Of a DNA stretch of 38,088 bases, positions 15,432 to 23,846 are shown in pieces; position 1 is the first letter of the stretch, and every line of letters starts with the position of its first letter. Origin of the DNA: an uncultured Clostridia bacterium (GTDB taxonomy: Bacteria; Bacillota; Clostridia; Oscillospirales; CAG-272); NCBI GenBank assembly GCA_944391805.1, contig CALXUY010000013.1:1-38088 (forward strand), given 5' to 3'. The translations under genes were made by a program, and so were the position numbers. The notes under the pieces are model-generated. The model had not been told where the DNA came from and ran no database searches. It saw only the letters and a list, made by a program, of their open reading frames with translations.

Positions 15432-16130
15432 TTACGGAGCCGAAAATTCCACAATTGCATGATAATAATCCACTGCGTTCTGGTAATTTTCCTGCTTCGC
15501 CATGTACCCCATGACCGGTTGTGTCAGTACAATCATGGTATCCGGGGGGAGCTGCTCCTTGACTGCGTCGTAGTATTGATAAAACGCAGTTTCTCCCAGC
15601 ACGGCAGTCTCGCTCACCGGTACCCGATCCTGGAACATTGTCTCATACACATACGGGCTGATGATCCAAACCGCGCATTCCCCGGTCATAATATATGTTT
15701 GCAGCGACTGAATGCGCTCGGTGTTGTAATGCCGCGCGCCTGCCAGTCCGTCGGTTTGCACCCGCTCCTCCCCGGTTTCGGGATCGGTATAGGTATACAG
15801 CGCGACCAGCTCGTCCTCTGTAAAGATGGAAAACTGTGCCAGCGCAATGCTTTTCGCTCCGTTTCCGTCCAGATCCTCCGGCAGCAAATCTCCCATAATG
15901 TCGGAAAATACCTGCAGCGGCTCCCCCGAAAGATCAGGGTTTCCGACAGCAACCGTCAGCGTCAGATCGCTGCTTTCCTGCGAGGTGCACTGCGTAAACC
16001 CCACAATGCCCACAATCAGAAAAAAGGCTATGATGATGGTAGGCCATTTGTAGTGATACCAGAAATTGTCCAGCCAGCGAAACACCTTGGAATGCATGGT
16101 GATCTCGGGCGCCTCCCGTTTATCATCCAT
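15432..16130 (-). CDS. Unknown single-pass membrane protein of the greA operon
   Basis: A 232-residue protein I do not recognise. A cytoplasmic N-terminus (MDDKREAPEITMHSKVFRWLDNFWYHYKW) leads into one transmembrane helix (about residues 30-50) ending in a Cys, then an extracytoplasmic domain. That domain has DLTLTVAVGNPDLSG, an Asp-rich stretch DLLPEDLDGNGAKS resembling a calcium-binding loop, and later CAVWIISPYVYE. The layout is like domains that read solute-binding-protein folds, but this is speculative. The ATG at 16130 has AAGGAGAAGG upstream; the open frame extends 57 codons further through the end of greA, which is not credible. It lies between greA and the EamA transporter with a short gap on both sides. 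Confidence 0.65.
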   Translation of the reverse strand: MDDKREAPEITMHSKVFRWLDNFWYHYKWPTIIIAFFLIVGIVGFTQCTSQESSDLTLTVAVGNPDLSGEPLQVFSDIMGDLLPEDLDGNGAKSIALAQFSIFTEDELVALYTYTDPETGEERVQTDGLAGARHYNTERIQSLQTYIMTGECAVWIISPYVYETMFQDRVPVSETAVLGETAFYQYYDAVKEQLPPDTMIVLTQPVMGYMAKQENYQNAVDYYHAIVEFSAP

Positions 16131-16215
16131 TTTCAGCCTTCTCCTTTCTTTGTACCCGGGTGCGGAATGCGGAACAGACCTCACACAAAGCTCTGCTCCG
16201 CATACGAATTCCGGT

Positions 16216-16698
16216 TCAGGTTCTGGTAACCTCCAGAACCCGGATATGAATGACGCCGGCCGGGGTTTCCACCTCTGCCTCGTCCCCCTCCCGCATATCA
16301 ATCAGCGCCGCGCCGATGGGAGACTGATCCGAAATCTTACCCTCCATCGGATCCGCCTCGTTGGAGCCGACCAGCAAATAGGTCATCTCCTCATTCAAAC
16401 CAATATCCAGCACCCGCACGGTCGAGCCGAGGCTGGCCACGCTGGTGTCAATTGCGGTTTCATCCATGATGACGGCGTTTTCCAGCAGCTCCTCCAGCTC
16501 CTTGATACGCGCCTCGTTCTTGGCCTGCTCATTTCTTGCCTCGTCGTATTCGGCGTTTTCGGAGAGGTCTCCGAAGGAGCGGGCAACCGCAATGTCGTTC
16601 TTGATTTTTTCGCGCATCTCAATTTTGAGATACTGCAGCTCATCCACGAGCTGCTGGTAGCCCTGCTGTGTATATGTGATTTTCTTTCCCTTTGCCAT
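16216..16698 (-). CDS. greA: Transcription elongation factor GreA
   Basis: A 160-residue factor that enters the RNA polymerase secondary channel and stimulates cleavage of backtracked RNA. The N-terminal coiled coil covers about residues 8-78. Its tip carries GDLSENAEYDEAR (43-55), with Asp44 and Glu47 at the positions of the catalytic acidic pair of E. coli GreA. The C-terminal FKBP-like domain follows (VRVLDIG, then SPIGAALIDMREGDEAEV). Length is normal for the family. The ATG has GGAAGGAG at acceptable spacing. It lies 36 bp after the ctpA-like protease gene in the same direction. Confidence 0.96.
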   Translation of the reverse strand: MAKGKKITYTQQGYQQLVDELQYLKIEMREKIKNDIAVARSFGDLSENAEYDEARNEQAKNEARIKELEELLENAVIMDETAIDTSVASLGSTVRVLDIGLNEEMTYLLVGSNEADPMEGKISDQSPIGAALIDMREGDEAEVETPAGVIHIRVLEVTRT

Positions 16699-16734
16699 GA
16701 TGCGATACTCCTTCCCAAGGTTGCTTTTTTCTCG

Positions 16735-18153
16735 TTATTTGAAGAGCGTGACAGCGGTTTGCAGCTGCTGATCCATGCTCTGCGGCAGAAGCGAGAGTGG
16801 TTGCTTTTTGGCCTCCTCGCTCAAATCCACCCCCACGTCGGGCGCAATACCCACGTCGTGGTAGGACTCCCCGCATTTGGTGACATATGCGTAGGTGGTC
16901 AGCTTGATATAGCCAACCAGCTCATCGTTAAACCGGATCGGACGTGTGGTCTGCATAATGCCCTTGCCAAAGGTGGTCATCCCCACAATTTCAGCCAGGC
17001 CATAATCCCGCATGGTGGCGGTAAAGACCTCGGCGGCACTGGCGGTGTTTTCATTGCACAGCACGACCATATCCAGATCCGCGTACATGCCGATCTCCTC
17101 CCGGGCAACACTGCAGCCGGCATAGTCGCCGGTCAGCGAGGTTTCCTCCACCGTGTAGGTCGCCGCCACGTTCCCATCCCGGTCGATGGCACTGAGCACC
17201 ATGTCCCCCTCCTGGAGGAAATAGGAGAGCACCGCCTTGATGGATTGCAGATCACCTCCGGGGTTGTTGCGCACGTCAAACACAAAGTGCTTCACCCCCT
17301 GCGCGAGCAGCGCGTTCACGGCATCCTTGAACTGATGGGGCGTGGTAAGATCAAATCCGGAAATGCTCACAATGCCGATTTCGGCATTGTCCTGAAACAG
17401 CTTGTACCGCACCGAAAGGGTTTCAAACTGCCGGCGGGTGACGCTGAAATCGAGATAGGAAAAAGCCCCTTCCTCCTCGCGCAGCACCTTCAGACCGACC
17501 GTCGTTCCCTCCTCTCCCCGCACAGCGGCAAGCGCCTGATCGTAGCCGATGGCGTTGATGGTTTCAAACACACCGTCCCGTTCCACGGCATAAATGTAGT
17601 CGCCGACGGCAATTCCCGCATCCAAAGCGGAGGAATCTTCATAAATTTCCAGCACACGGAACACCTTGTATTCCTGTCCGTTCACATCGACAGTCGTATT
17701 GGTAACCGTCACGCCGACGCCGCAATAATCCCCGTTGTTCTCGGCGACAATCGCCTGGTATTCCTCCTGCGTATAGTACTGCGCGTATCTGTCCCCGCTG
17801 GCCGCCACATATGCCTTGAAGGCAGCCTCAAGCATGGCCTTGCTGTCCATCGAATCGGCATAGTAGGAGTAGAGCTGGATCACCGCGTCAAGCAGCTGCA
17901 GATTCTGCCCGACAGAGCCACCGGAGCCGCTGAGCTGCTCGATGATCTCCTGCTGGGCCAGGAGCTGCTCGGTGTATTGCTTTCGCTGGAGCGCCGACGT
18001 CAGCGTAAAGGTCAGCAGAACCGCCGCCGCTACCGCAATGCAGACCACAAACAGCAAAAAGCGGACGGAAAATAAATGCTCCTGTTTTTGAGGCTGCGGC
18101 TGCTGTAGCGGGTCAGAATCCATCGGAGTCAGTTCGGTTTCTTTTGGTTCCAT
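16735..18153 (-). CDS. C-terminal processing (S41) protease with PDZ domain
   Basis: A 472-residue membrane-anchored serine protease of the CtpA/S41 family, acting outside the membrane on protein C-termini. One N-terminal transmembrane helix (about 29-52) is preceded by a Pro/Gln-rich cytoplasmic tail. Next comes a coiled coil (56-75), an alpha region with ASGDRYAQYYT typical of the family, a PDZ domain (about 142-228), then the protease core: VFDVRNNPGGDLQ (291-303), catalytic Ser372 in ENTASAAEVF, and Lys397 in TTFGKGIMQT. All catalytic positions are intact. It is the first gene of a minus-strand operon with greA. The ATG at 18153 follows AAAGGAA. Confidence 0.94.
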   Translation of the reverse strand: MEPKETELTPMDSDPLQQPQPQKQEHLFSVRFLLFVVCIAVAAAVLLTFTLTSALQRKQYTEQLLAQQEIIEQLSGSGGSVGQNLQLLDAVIQLYSYYADSMDSKAMLEAAFKAYVAASGDRYAQYYTQEEYQAIVAENNGDYCGVGVTVTNTTVDVNGQEYKVFRVLEIYEDSSALDAGIAVGDYIYAVERDGVFETINAIGYDQALAAVRGEEGTTVGLKVLREEEGAFSYLDFSVTRRQFETLSVRYKLFQDNAEIGIVSISGFDLTTPHQFKDAVNALLAQGVKHFVFDVRNNPGGDLQSIKAVLSYFLQEGDMVLSAIDRDGNVAATYTVEETSLTGDYAGCSVAREEIGMYADLDMVVLCNENTASAAEVFTATMRDYGLAEIVGMTTFGKGIMQTTRPIRFNDELVGYIKLTTYAYVTKCGESYHDVGIAPDVGVDLSEEAKKQPLSLLPQSMDQQLQTAVTLFK

Positions 18154-18241
18154 TCCGGATTCCTTTCTGGGGAGCGCCGGAAAGCCGGTTCTCCCGGAAC
18201 TTATTGTATGGATTCAATGCTCCGGTTATGCGAACCGGCGC

Positions 18242-18303
18242 AAAAAACAGTGCAGAAGCGAAATGTACGCGGCCGGGCCGTTTCCGCACATTTCGCTTTC
18301 TGC
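18242..18303 (-). terminator. Rho-independent terminator of the cdaR-like gene
   Basis: Minus strand: long stem GCAGAAAGCGAAATGT with ACATTTCGCTTCTGC (one bulge), GC-rich apical part, then TGTTTTTTG at 18248-18242. Confidence 0.75.
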
Positions 18304-18323
18304 CTTCCAATGATGGGGTGAAA

Positions 18324-19409
18324 TCAGAATTTCATCGGCTTGGAATTGAGGTACTTTTTCACCATCAGAGCCACCTTGAAGGTGATGGCATGCTCAAACT
18401 CCCGCAGGTCCAGACCGGTCAGCTTCCGGATCTTCTCCAGCCGGTAGACCAGAGTGTTGCGGTGCACAAACAGCTTTCTCGAGGTTTCGGAGACGTTCAG
18501 ATTGTTCTCAAAGAAGCACTGAATGGTGAGCAGCGTTTCACGGTCGAGCGACTCCAGACTGCCTTTTTTGAACACCTCCTGCAGGAACATCTCGCACAGC
18601 GTGGTGGGAAGCTGGTAAATCAGGCGGCCGATGCCAAGGTTTTCGTAGCTGATGATGCTCTTTTCGGTCTCAAACACCTTACCCACATCCAGCGCGACCT
18701 GCGCCTCCTTATAGGCTCTGGCCAGATCCTTGATGTTTTCCACAATCGTGGAGATACCGATGGCAACCTTGGTGTAAAACTCGGCCGACAGCGTATCGGC
18801 AATGTTGGTAGCAATCTTTTCCACATCCTTGCTCTCGGTGCCGGGCTTGATATCCTTGACCAGAACAATGTCGTGCTCCCCTACGCTGATGACGTAATCC
18901 TTCGATTTGTCCGGGAACATATTCTGGAGCATTTCAAAGGGCATCATATCGGTTTTGCCGTAGAATTTGATCAGGAAAACGATGCGAAGCTCCTCGGTGT
19001 TGAAGTGCAGCTCCTTTGATTTGATATAGATGTCGCTGGGCAGAATGTTATCGAGAATGATATTTTTGATAAACGAGCCCTTGTCATACTTCTCGTCATA
19101 GAGATTTTTGATGTTGCCCAGAGAGATGGCGAGCAGCTTGGACATTTTCTCGGCCATTTTGTCCTCACCCTCGACAAACACGATATACTCGGTTTTGTTG
19201 CCATTGCCCATCGGGCGATACGTATAGCCGGCCGAAGTGACCACGTCACTGGTATAGCTCAGCTCGTCCCGGACCCCTTGGCGGATTTCCCCGATTCTCA
19301 CAAGCTCGGAGCAGGCGATGATGACGCCGTTTTCATCAATCACGCCGATGACGCGATCAATCGCGTCCTTCATCTGATGAATTACACCCTGAAACAATTT
19401 GTTAGACAT
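18324..19409 (-). CDS. CdaR/PucR-type transcriptional regulator
   Basis: A 361-residue regulator. The N-terminus (about 1-110) begins like the sugar-diacid recognition domain (IDRVIGVIDENGVIIACSELVRIGEI). A central GGDEF-like fold of the PucR/CdaR type covers roughly 130-250. The C-terminal HTH_30 domain (about 300-355) is well kept: LLTIQCFFENNLNVSETSRKLFVHRNTLVYRLEKIRKLTGLDL. Relatives regulate uptake and use of diacids or purines, but many clostridial members are orphans like this one and their ligand is unknown. No transporter or catabolic gene is adjacent. The ATG follows GGGAGAAAGAG; a promoter lies about 60 bp upstream, and a terminator follows the gene. Confidence 0.85.
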   Translation of the reverse strand: MSNKLFQGVIHQMKDAIDRVIGVIDENGVIIACSELVRIGEIRQGVRDELSYTSDVVTSAGYTYRPMGNGNKTEYIVFVEGEDKMAEKMSKLLAISLGNIKNLYDEKYDKGSFIKNIILDNILPSDIYIKSKELHFNTEELRIVFLIKFYGKTDMMPFEMLQNMFPDKSKDYVISVGEHDIVLVKDIKPGTESKDVEKIATNIADTLSAEFYTKVAIGISTIVENIKDLARAYKEAQVALDVGKVFETEKSIISYENLGIGRLIYQLPTTLCEMFLQEVFKKGSLESLDRETLLTIQCFFENNLNVSETSRKLFVHRNTLVYRLEKIRKLTGLDLREFEHAITFKVALMVKKYLNSKPMKF

Positions 19410-19464
19410 TTTCTCTTTCTCCCATCCTTATGTTGTGTCGGCTTTCATGTAAAATTCCAACTAT

Positions 19465-19493
19465 ATTTTACACCATAATTTGTTATTTTTCAA
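19465..19493 (-). promoter_or_regulatory. SigA-type promoter of the cdaR-like gene
   Basis: Minus strand TTGAAA (19493-19488), 17-bp spacer, TAAAAT (19470-19465). Confidence 0.65.
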
Positions 19494-19522
19494 TAGGTTT
19501 TTCAATATTTTTCCCAATTTTC

Positions 19523-19572
19523 AAAAAAAATTTTCATGCAACTTGCCTCTCCAACCGAAATTTTGCATGAAA
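19523..19572 (-). terminator. Rho-independent terminator of rsmE
   Basis: Minus strand: TTTCATGCAA (19572-19563) pairs perfectly with TTGCATGAAA (19541-19532) around a 21-nt loop, followed at once by a run of eight T (19530-19523). Confidence 0.8.
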
Positions 19573-19591
19573 CAAGTCGAAAATTTGGCAA

Positions 19592-20431
19592 TCATTGCTG
19601 ATGATTCCCCATCTCGGACAATTCCAGCTCATAGGAAAGGCATGCCAGTACAAACGCCGCAGCCGTCTCGGTCCGCAGAATCCGCCGGCCAAGCCCCACC
19701 GCACACATGCCTGCCGTTCTGGCCTGCTCGGCCTCCGCAGGGGAAAAGCCCCCCTCGCTGCCCACCATCACGGAAACGGTCGGCAAGGGATCCCCGGGCA
19801 GCTCCGGCGCCGCAGACGGTGCATCGCGCCCCAATGCGTCCATGCCCGGCACCCGGTTGGCGCGCCCGGCCCGAAAGCGCCGCAGAACAGCCGGCAAAGG
19901 CTCGGTTCCCTCTCCCTCGTAACAGAACAGCGGAAGCTCCGCTCGGGCCGCCTGTGCCAGCGCCTCGGAAAAACCGACCGGCGGGCGCACCCGCGGGATG
20001 ACGCCACGTCCGCTCTGCTTGGCGGCCTCCAGCGCAATGCGGCTCCTGCGGTCTTGTCTGCCCTCCTTTTCATCGCCGCGCATGCGAACCACGCAGCGCT
20101 CGCTCTCAAACAGGGCAATTTCATGCGCACCGCACTCGACCGCCTTCTGAATGACCACATCCAGCTTGTCCCCCTTGGCAAGCGCCTGAAAAACCACCGC
20201 GCGATAGGGCGGCTCGCTGGCCGAAGGGAGCGACCAAAGCACCCTTGCGCATACCTGCCCGGGCAGAAAATCGGTCAGCTCACAGACATATTCGGTTCCT
20301 TTCCCGTCGCACACCGTAATCCGCTCTCCCGCCGCCATGCGCAGCGACCGGGAAATGTGGTGCGCGTCGGTTCCGGTCAAAGCGATTTTGCCATCGCTGA
20401 CCGGGACAGCATCGATGAAAAATCTGGGCAT
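19592..20431 (-). CDS. rsmE: 16S rRNA m3U1498 methyltransferase RsmE
   Basis: A 279-residue SPOUT-class methyltransferase that methylates U1498 of 16S rRNA using S-adenosylmethionine. The N-terminal PUA-like domain contains GTDAHHISRSLRMAAGERITVCDG; the linker has QALAKGDKLDVVIQKAVECG; and the trefoil knot is seen as VMVGSEGGFSPAEAEQA followed by VGLGRRILRTETA, the AdoMet-binding knot of the family. An insertion rich in Ala, Arg and Pro precedes the knot (about residues 185-215). The ATG at 20431 has GGGGGGAG upstream; a start 6 codons earlier would overlap that site. It is monocistronic, with its own promoter and terminator. Confidence 0.94.
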   Translation of the reverse strand: MPRFFIDAVPVSDGKIALTGTDAHHISRSLRMAAGERITVCDGKGTEYVCELTDFLPGQVCARVLWSLPSASEPPYRAVVFQALAKGDKLDVVIQKAVECGAHEIALFESERCVVRMRGDEKEGRQDRRSRIALEAAKQSGRGVIPRVRPPVGFSEALAQAARAELPLFCYEGEGTEPLPAVLRRFRAGRANRVPGMDALGRDAPSAAPELPGDPLPTVSVMVGSEGGFSPAEAEQARTAGMCAVGLGRRILRTETAAAFVLACLSYELELSEMGNHQQ

Positions 20432-20460
20432 ACTCCCCCCGCCTTCCAAACAATGAATAT

Positions 20461-20489
20461 ATTGTACTACAATATGCCCAATTCGTCAA
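20461..20489 (-). promoter_or_regulatory. SigA-type promoter of rsmE
   Basis: Minus strand TTGACG (20489-20484), 17-bp spacer, TACAAT (20466-20461), about 30 nt before the ATG. Confidence 0.75.
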
Positions 20490-20754
20490 GAGGTTTTTTG
20501 TATTTTTTGACTTTGAATGCGTCATTTTTTACGAAAAAAGAAAAAAACGCCTATGCAGAGACGTAAAATTGCCAATTGATGGAATCACAATCGGCGAACA
20601 ACTGCCAGTGCCCGCATGCCAACGGTCCCAAGAGCCGAGCTTCCCTCCGGATGCGTGTGAAAGCATGCCGCACAAAGCCGAATCAGGGGGTGAGGGGCGT
20701 CCTGTTTTACAAAAGCCGCTCAAGGCCTCCATGCGGCGCCGCGCTTGCGGAGGC
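20490..20754. other. Intergenic stretch without a recognisable gene
   Basis: Between the rsmE promoter and the zinc-ribbon gene. The first 60 bp are A/T runs. The rest is GC-rich; a hairpin (AGGCCTCC with GGAGGCT, about 20723-20755) overlaps the end of the zinc-ribbon gene and may be its terminator. Open frames here on both strands show no family resemblance and no ribosome binding site. Confidence 0.5.
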
Positions 20755-21546
20755 TCACACGGCGCACATATACGAGGAAACGCTTATGGCGCACCCCAAT
20801 ATCCGCTCAAATACCGGGGAGCATCTGTTCCGTGGATGCGAACCACCCCTCCCGACACGGCAAAGTCCGTCATGCAAGCTGTGACCCTCCCGCGAAGCAA
20901 ATGCGCTCCCCGCGCCGGCACAGTCCCACGGGGTCTCGCTATCGGCACAGGCCGCACGGAGGACGTGCGGCACTGCGTTCGGATTGCAAACTGCCCCAAG
21001 CGCGCAGCCCGGCCTGCCTGCGGCGCCGACAGACTCGGGCATACCCGAACCGAATGCGCAGCAAAGCAGAACCGGGTTCTCCCACGCATACGGCTCGGCA
21101 TACGCCGCCTGCGTCACATCCGGCTCCTCCGTCGGCTCCGGCTCTCCACGCAGTCCGTCGAGCAGCGGCAGAACCGTTCCGAGTACTCCGCCTCCGATCA
21201 GATAGCCGACGATGGTCAGTATGGTCGCGGCGATCTTCCAGCCCTGCCGCCAATCGCTCTGCCAGAGCAGAATCAGCCCCACGATGGGGAAAATGATCAG
21301 CATGGCGATGATGAACCAAGCGCTCATATACCACGGGACGAACCGCACGCGCCCGTTTCCGCGCCGGCGCCGGGAACGCTTGACCCTGACCGGCGCGCGG
21401 TTGCCTGCCCGCATGTTTTCAGGGCATTCCTTTCCGCACAGGGGGCAGCAAGGCGTTTGAAAGTAGGTTTCGCAATCGGGGCATTTGTTCAGCTCGGGAT
21501 AATCCTGCGGCGTGTCGTCCGCAAAAAAGCCGATCGGGGTTCCCAT
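20755..21546 (-). CDS. Zinc-ribbon membrane protein with atypical C-terminus
   Basis: A 263-residue protein. Residues 1-45 form a zinc ribbon with two Cys pairs (NKCPDCETYF and CCPLCGKECPENM). A strongly basic stretch follows (RVKRSRRRRGNGRVRF), then two transmembrane helices (about 73-94 and 103-128). This first half looks like small zinc-ribbon membrane proteins of Clostridia with no known role. From about residue 145 the sequence changes character: Cys/Ala/Arg-rich, with no hydrophobic pattern and no recognisable fold. It could be a frameshifted or decayed end, so the true protein may have been near 150-190 residues. The ATG at 21546 has AAGGAGGG upstream. The function is unknown; anchoring of a nucleic-acid or protein-binding ribbon to the membrane is only a guess. 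Confidence 0.6.
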   Translation of the reverse strand: MGTPIGFFADDTPQDYPELNKCPDCETYFQTPCCPLCGKECPENMRAGNRAPVRVKRSRRRRGNGRVRFVPWYMSAWFIIAMLIIFPIVGLILLWQSDWRQGWKIAATILTIVGYLIGGGVLGTVLPLLDGLRGEPEPTEEPDVTQAAYAEPYAWENPVLLCCAFGSGMPESVGAAGRPGCALGAVCNPNAVPHVLRAACADSETPWDCAGAGSAFASREGHSLHDGLCRVGRGGSHPRNRCSPVFERILGCAISVSSYMCAV

Positions 21547-21693
21547 CCGTTTCCCTCCTTACCGAATTTCAGAGCTTCCGGCAGTTGCCGGAAGCCAGTG
21601 CGCGACAGCCGGCCGAAACGGGCATCCGGCGCTGCCTGCCAGAGGCCGCCGGATGGCGGCGGGAGCCGTTCCATCGTCCCGTCCGCTCCGGCA

Positions 21694-22968
21694 TCACCGG
21701 ATCTTGCGGCACTCCAGATAATAGCGCTTGTCCTGCGCGTGCCCCATCGAAAAGGTTTTGCGCGGGAGCGCGCCGTCGCAGAGCACCGTGCGGAAGAGCT
21801 CGTCCTTCCTCATGCCCTCAAACAGGAAGCCGACCGCTCCCGGCTCGGCGGCAAGCCTGCGCAGGGCCTCCTCCCCGTGTATGTAATCGATGCGAACCTC
21901 GGGATAGCGCCGCAGAAAGCCGTCCAGAAAGGTTTGCAGCGTGCCGACCGGAAGCTGCTGCTCGGGATGCGGAGCCGTGAGAACGCGCTCGCCGCCCTCG
22001 GTCACAACGGTCAGCGTCTGCGCATCAGCGGCACCGTGCAGAGACTGCAGCGCCCCCTCCAGCTCGCGCACCAGCAGCTCCGGGTTGGCGCCGAACACCA
22101 CGCGGTAAATCGGCTCAAAATCCAGCGCGTCGTCGTGCAGATTCACCACCTCGGCCAGCGCATATCTGGCCGGATGCCGGCGCGCGGCCTCCTCCCTCAG
22201 CCGCTGCCTGATCTCCTCATACGCGGCCTTGGCGGACGCCAGCGAGTGGTTGCCGTCCCCGACCGCGAAGAGCAGCGGCGCGTGCGCAGCACTGCCATAT
22301 TTTTTCTGCATCGCCTCCGGCGTCACCAGCGCGGCCAGCGCACGGGGCACGGCGGCCTGTGCCGCCTTTGGCAGCAGCCAACCCGTCACGTGTCCGCCCC
22401 CCAGCATCAGGTCATAGTCGTAGAGCGGCTGTTCTCCGCGGCAGAGTCCGGTCAGCGGCTCGATCACGGTTCTTCCGGGGTCGTCCACCAGCAGCATGAC
22501 ATGCGGCAGCTCGAGCGGCGCGCCACGGCGGACGGCCACGCGGGGCGGGATGCGTTCGAGTACCGTGCCCTCGGTGGCGCGGATGAGCGACTGAGAGCCG
22601 GGCAGATAGTTGTAGCATTCAAGATCCACCGCGCCGATCAGCCCCCGGCGCACGCGGCCGTCGGACTGGGTGCGCTCCAGATAAATCATGGCGTCCGGCT
22701 GTGGGACGAGCTGCTCGCGGATGGCGGTCTCCATGGCGGCGTGAATGCGCGGAACGCGGTCCCCGCTCTCCCCGAGGAAAATTTCGGGCAGCATCAGACG
22801 CAGGGTGGAAGGAGCCTCCCCCACGATGCGCTCGGCCTCCTCCCAATATTCGGGCTCGCTGGTATACTGGTCGCAGGCGATGACCGACCAGCGCGTGCCG
22901 CACACGGCGGAAAAATCGGGCAGCAGAATTTCGGCAGGGACAAAGCAGGACGGAATGGACTCGGACAT
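21694..22968 (-). CDS. DUF1015 family protein
   Basis: A 424-residue soluble protein of the DUF1015 family, function not established to my knowledge. Signatures: CGTRWSVIACDQYTSEPEYWEEAE near the N-terminus (about 19-42), the YLERTQSDGRVRRGLIGAVDLE block, the central LFAVGDGNHSLASAKAAYEEIR motif (GDGNHSLA is the family hallmark), and the C-terminal VGFLFEGMRKDELF, MGHAQDKRYYLECRKI stretch. The ATG at 22968 is 7 nt after AGGAG; the ATG two codons upstream is too close to that site, and the longer open frame to 23091 crosses the promoter. It is monocistronic with a consensus-like promoter. Confidence 0.82.
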   Translation of the reverse strand: MSESIPSCFVPAEILLPDFSAVCGTRWSVIACDQYTSEPEYWEEAERIVGEAPSTLRLMLPEIFLGESGDRVPRIHAAMETAIREQLVPQPDAMIYLERTQSDGRVRRGLIGAVDLECYNYLPGSQSLIRATEGTVLERIPPRVAVRRGAPLELPHVMLLVDDPGRTVIEPLTGLCRGEQPLYDYDLMLGGGHVTGWLLPKAAQAAVPRALAALVTPEAMQKKYGSAAHAPLLFAVGDGNHSLASAKAAYEEIRQRLREEAARRHPARYALAEVVNLHDDALDFEPIYRVVFGANPELLVRELEGALQSLHGAADAQTLTVVTEGGERVLTAPHPEQQLPVGTLQTFLDGFLRRYPEVRIDYIHGEEALRRLAAEPGAVGFLFEGMRKDELFRTVLCDGALPRKTFSMGHAQDKRYYLECRKIR

Positions 22969-23019
22969 GGGCATACTCCTTTTGCTGCCTGCACGGGGCA
23001 GGCATGTTTCGTTTTCCAC

Positions 23020-23048
23020 AGTATACCACATTTTTATGCGGCTGTCAA
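23020..23048 (-). promoter_or_regulatory. SigA promoter of the DUF1015 gene
   Basis: Minus strand TTGACA (23048-23043), 17-bp spacer, TATACT (23025-23020). Confidence 0.85.
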
Positions 23049-23149
23049 TGGAAAAACCGAAAGACATGCGGGCATTCCGGGCATAAAACACCGATTCCGT
23101 TGACGGTTTCCGGCGAAAAACAGGATGCTTTCAGCAGGTTTCCCAAATA

Positions 23150-23179
23150 AATCGACCAAAATTCGCCATTTTGTCGATT
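23150..23179. promoter_or_regulatory. Imperfect dyad, possible operator
   Basis: AATCGAC at 23150-23156 and GTCGATT at 23173-23179 are perfect inverted arms, with CAAAA and TTTT extending the symmetry inward. The right arm overlaps the -35 box of the lipoprotein promoter, so it could be a repressor or activator site. Confidence 0.4.
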
Positions 23180-23206
23180 GCATCTCCCTGTCGGATATGG
23201 TATACT
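23178..23206 (+). promoter_or_regulatory. SigA-type promoter of the Ig-like lipoprotein gene
   Basis: TTGCAT (23178-23183), 17-bp spacer, TATACT (23201-23206), 40 bp before the ATG. It faces away from the DUF1015 promoter. Confidence 0.65.
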
Positions 23207-23246
23207 ATCATTGTACAGCTATAAAAAAATTAAGGAGGCATAGACC

Positions 23247-23774
23247 ATGGCTACGATCATCAAACCCGTATCGATGCTTCTGTTGCTTGTACTGCTGTTG
23301 ACGACAATATGCGGCTGCACCGTCGCTGCGCAGACCGGCAGACAGCCGGAGAACCAAACCCAAAGCAGCGATACTGCCGCTCCTGTGAGATTCGTTGGCA
23401 CCTGCGGCAGCATGCCGGAATATGACAACCGTGACACATGGAATATTTCAATGAAGTATGTAAAATACGACAAATTCGGGATATGGATTGAAATCCGGGA
23501 CGATGACAACATCGGCTACCACCACGACCCCTACGGCTTTCTGCTGGAATACCGAAACGGCTCCGAATGGGTGAATATCACCGATTTCAACAGCAAGCCC
23601 GTGCCCTGCGACTATGCGGTCATTCCGCCGCGCGAGGATGCGGATTACGCATCTGCCAACTTCGTTTGTTCCAATCAGTACATCGACCAATCCAAGCTGG
23701 TCAGTGGACACTATCGCTTTACCAAGCTGATCAGCGGCCGCGAGTTTCAGTGCGAGTTTGATCTGGAAATCTGA
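23247..23774 (+). CDS. Lipoprotein with Big_14-like Ig domain
   Basis: A 175-residue secreted lipoprotein. The signal peptide (hydrophobic run LLLLVLLLTT) ends in the lipobox TICGC, about residue 24. A short Gln/Ser/Thr-rich spacer follows. The domain from about residue 50 has the pattern of bacterial Ig-like Big_14 modules: GIWIEIRDDDN, YGFLLEYRNGSEWVNI, and the closing LVSGHYRFTKLISGREFQCEFDLEI. These usually bind or scaffold something at the cell surface; the ligand is unknown. The start is fixed by AAGGAGG before ATG 23247. It stands alone, followed by the terminator hairpin that element B duplicates. Confidence 0.72.
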   Translation: MATIIKPVSMLLLLVLLLTTICGCTVAAQTGRQPENQTQSSDTAAPVRFVGTCGSMPEYDNRDTWNISMKYVKYDKFGIWIEIRDDDNIGYHHDPYGFLLEYRNGSEWVNITDFNSKPVPCDYAVIPPREDADYASANFVCSNQYIDQSKLVSGHYRFTKLISGREFQCEFDLEI

Positions 23775-23806
23775 TACCGGCGTCCGCAACGGAACCGCAA
23801 TTCCCT

Positions 23807-23846
23807 CCCCCGCTGCAAACGGTAAAAGCTGCCGTTTGCGGCGAGC
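23807..23846 (+). terminator. Terminator-like hairpin after the lipoprotein gene, left direct repeat of element B
   Basis: CGCTGCAAACGG pairs with CCGTTTGCGGCG (one wobble pair) 33 bp after the lipoprotein stop. The 40-bp unit recurs at 24081-24120 with 2 differences. No T-run follows this copy: element B begins at the next base, while the T-rich tail is found after the second copy. Confidence 0.65.
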
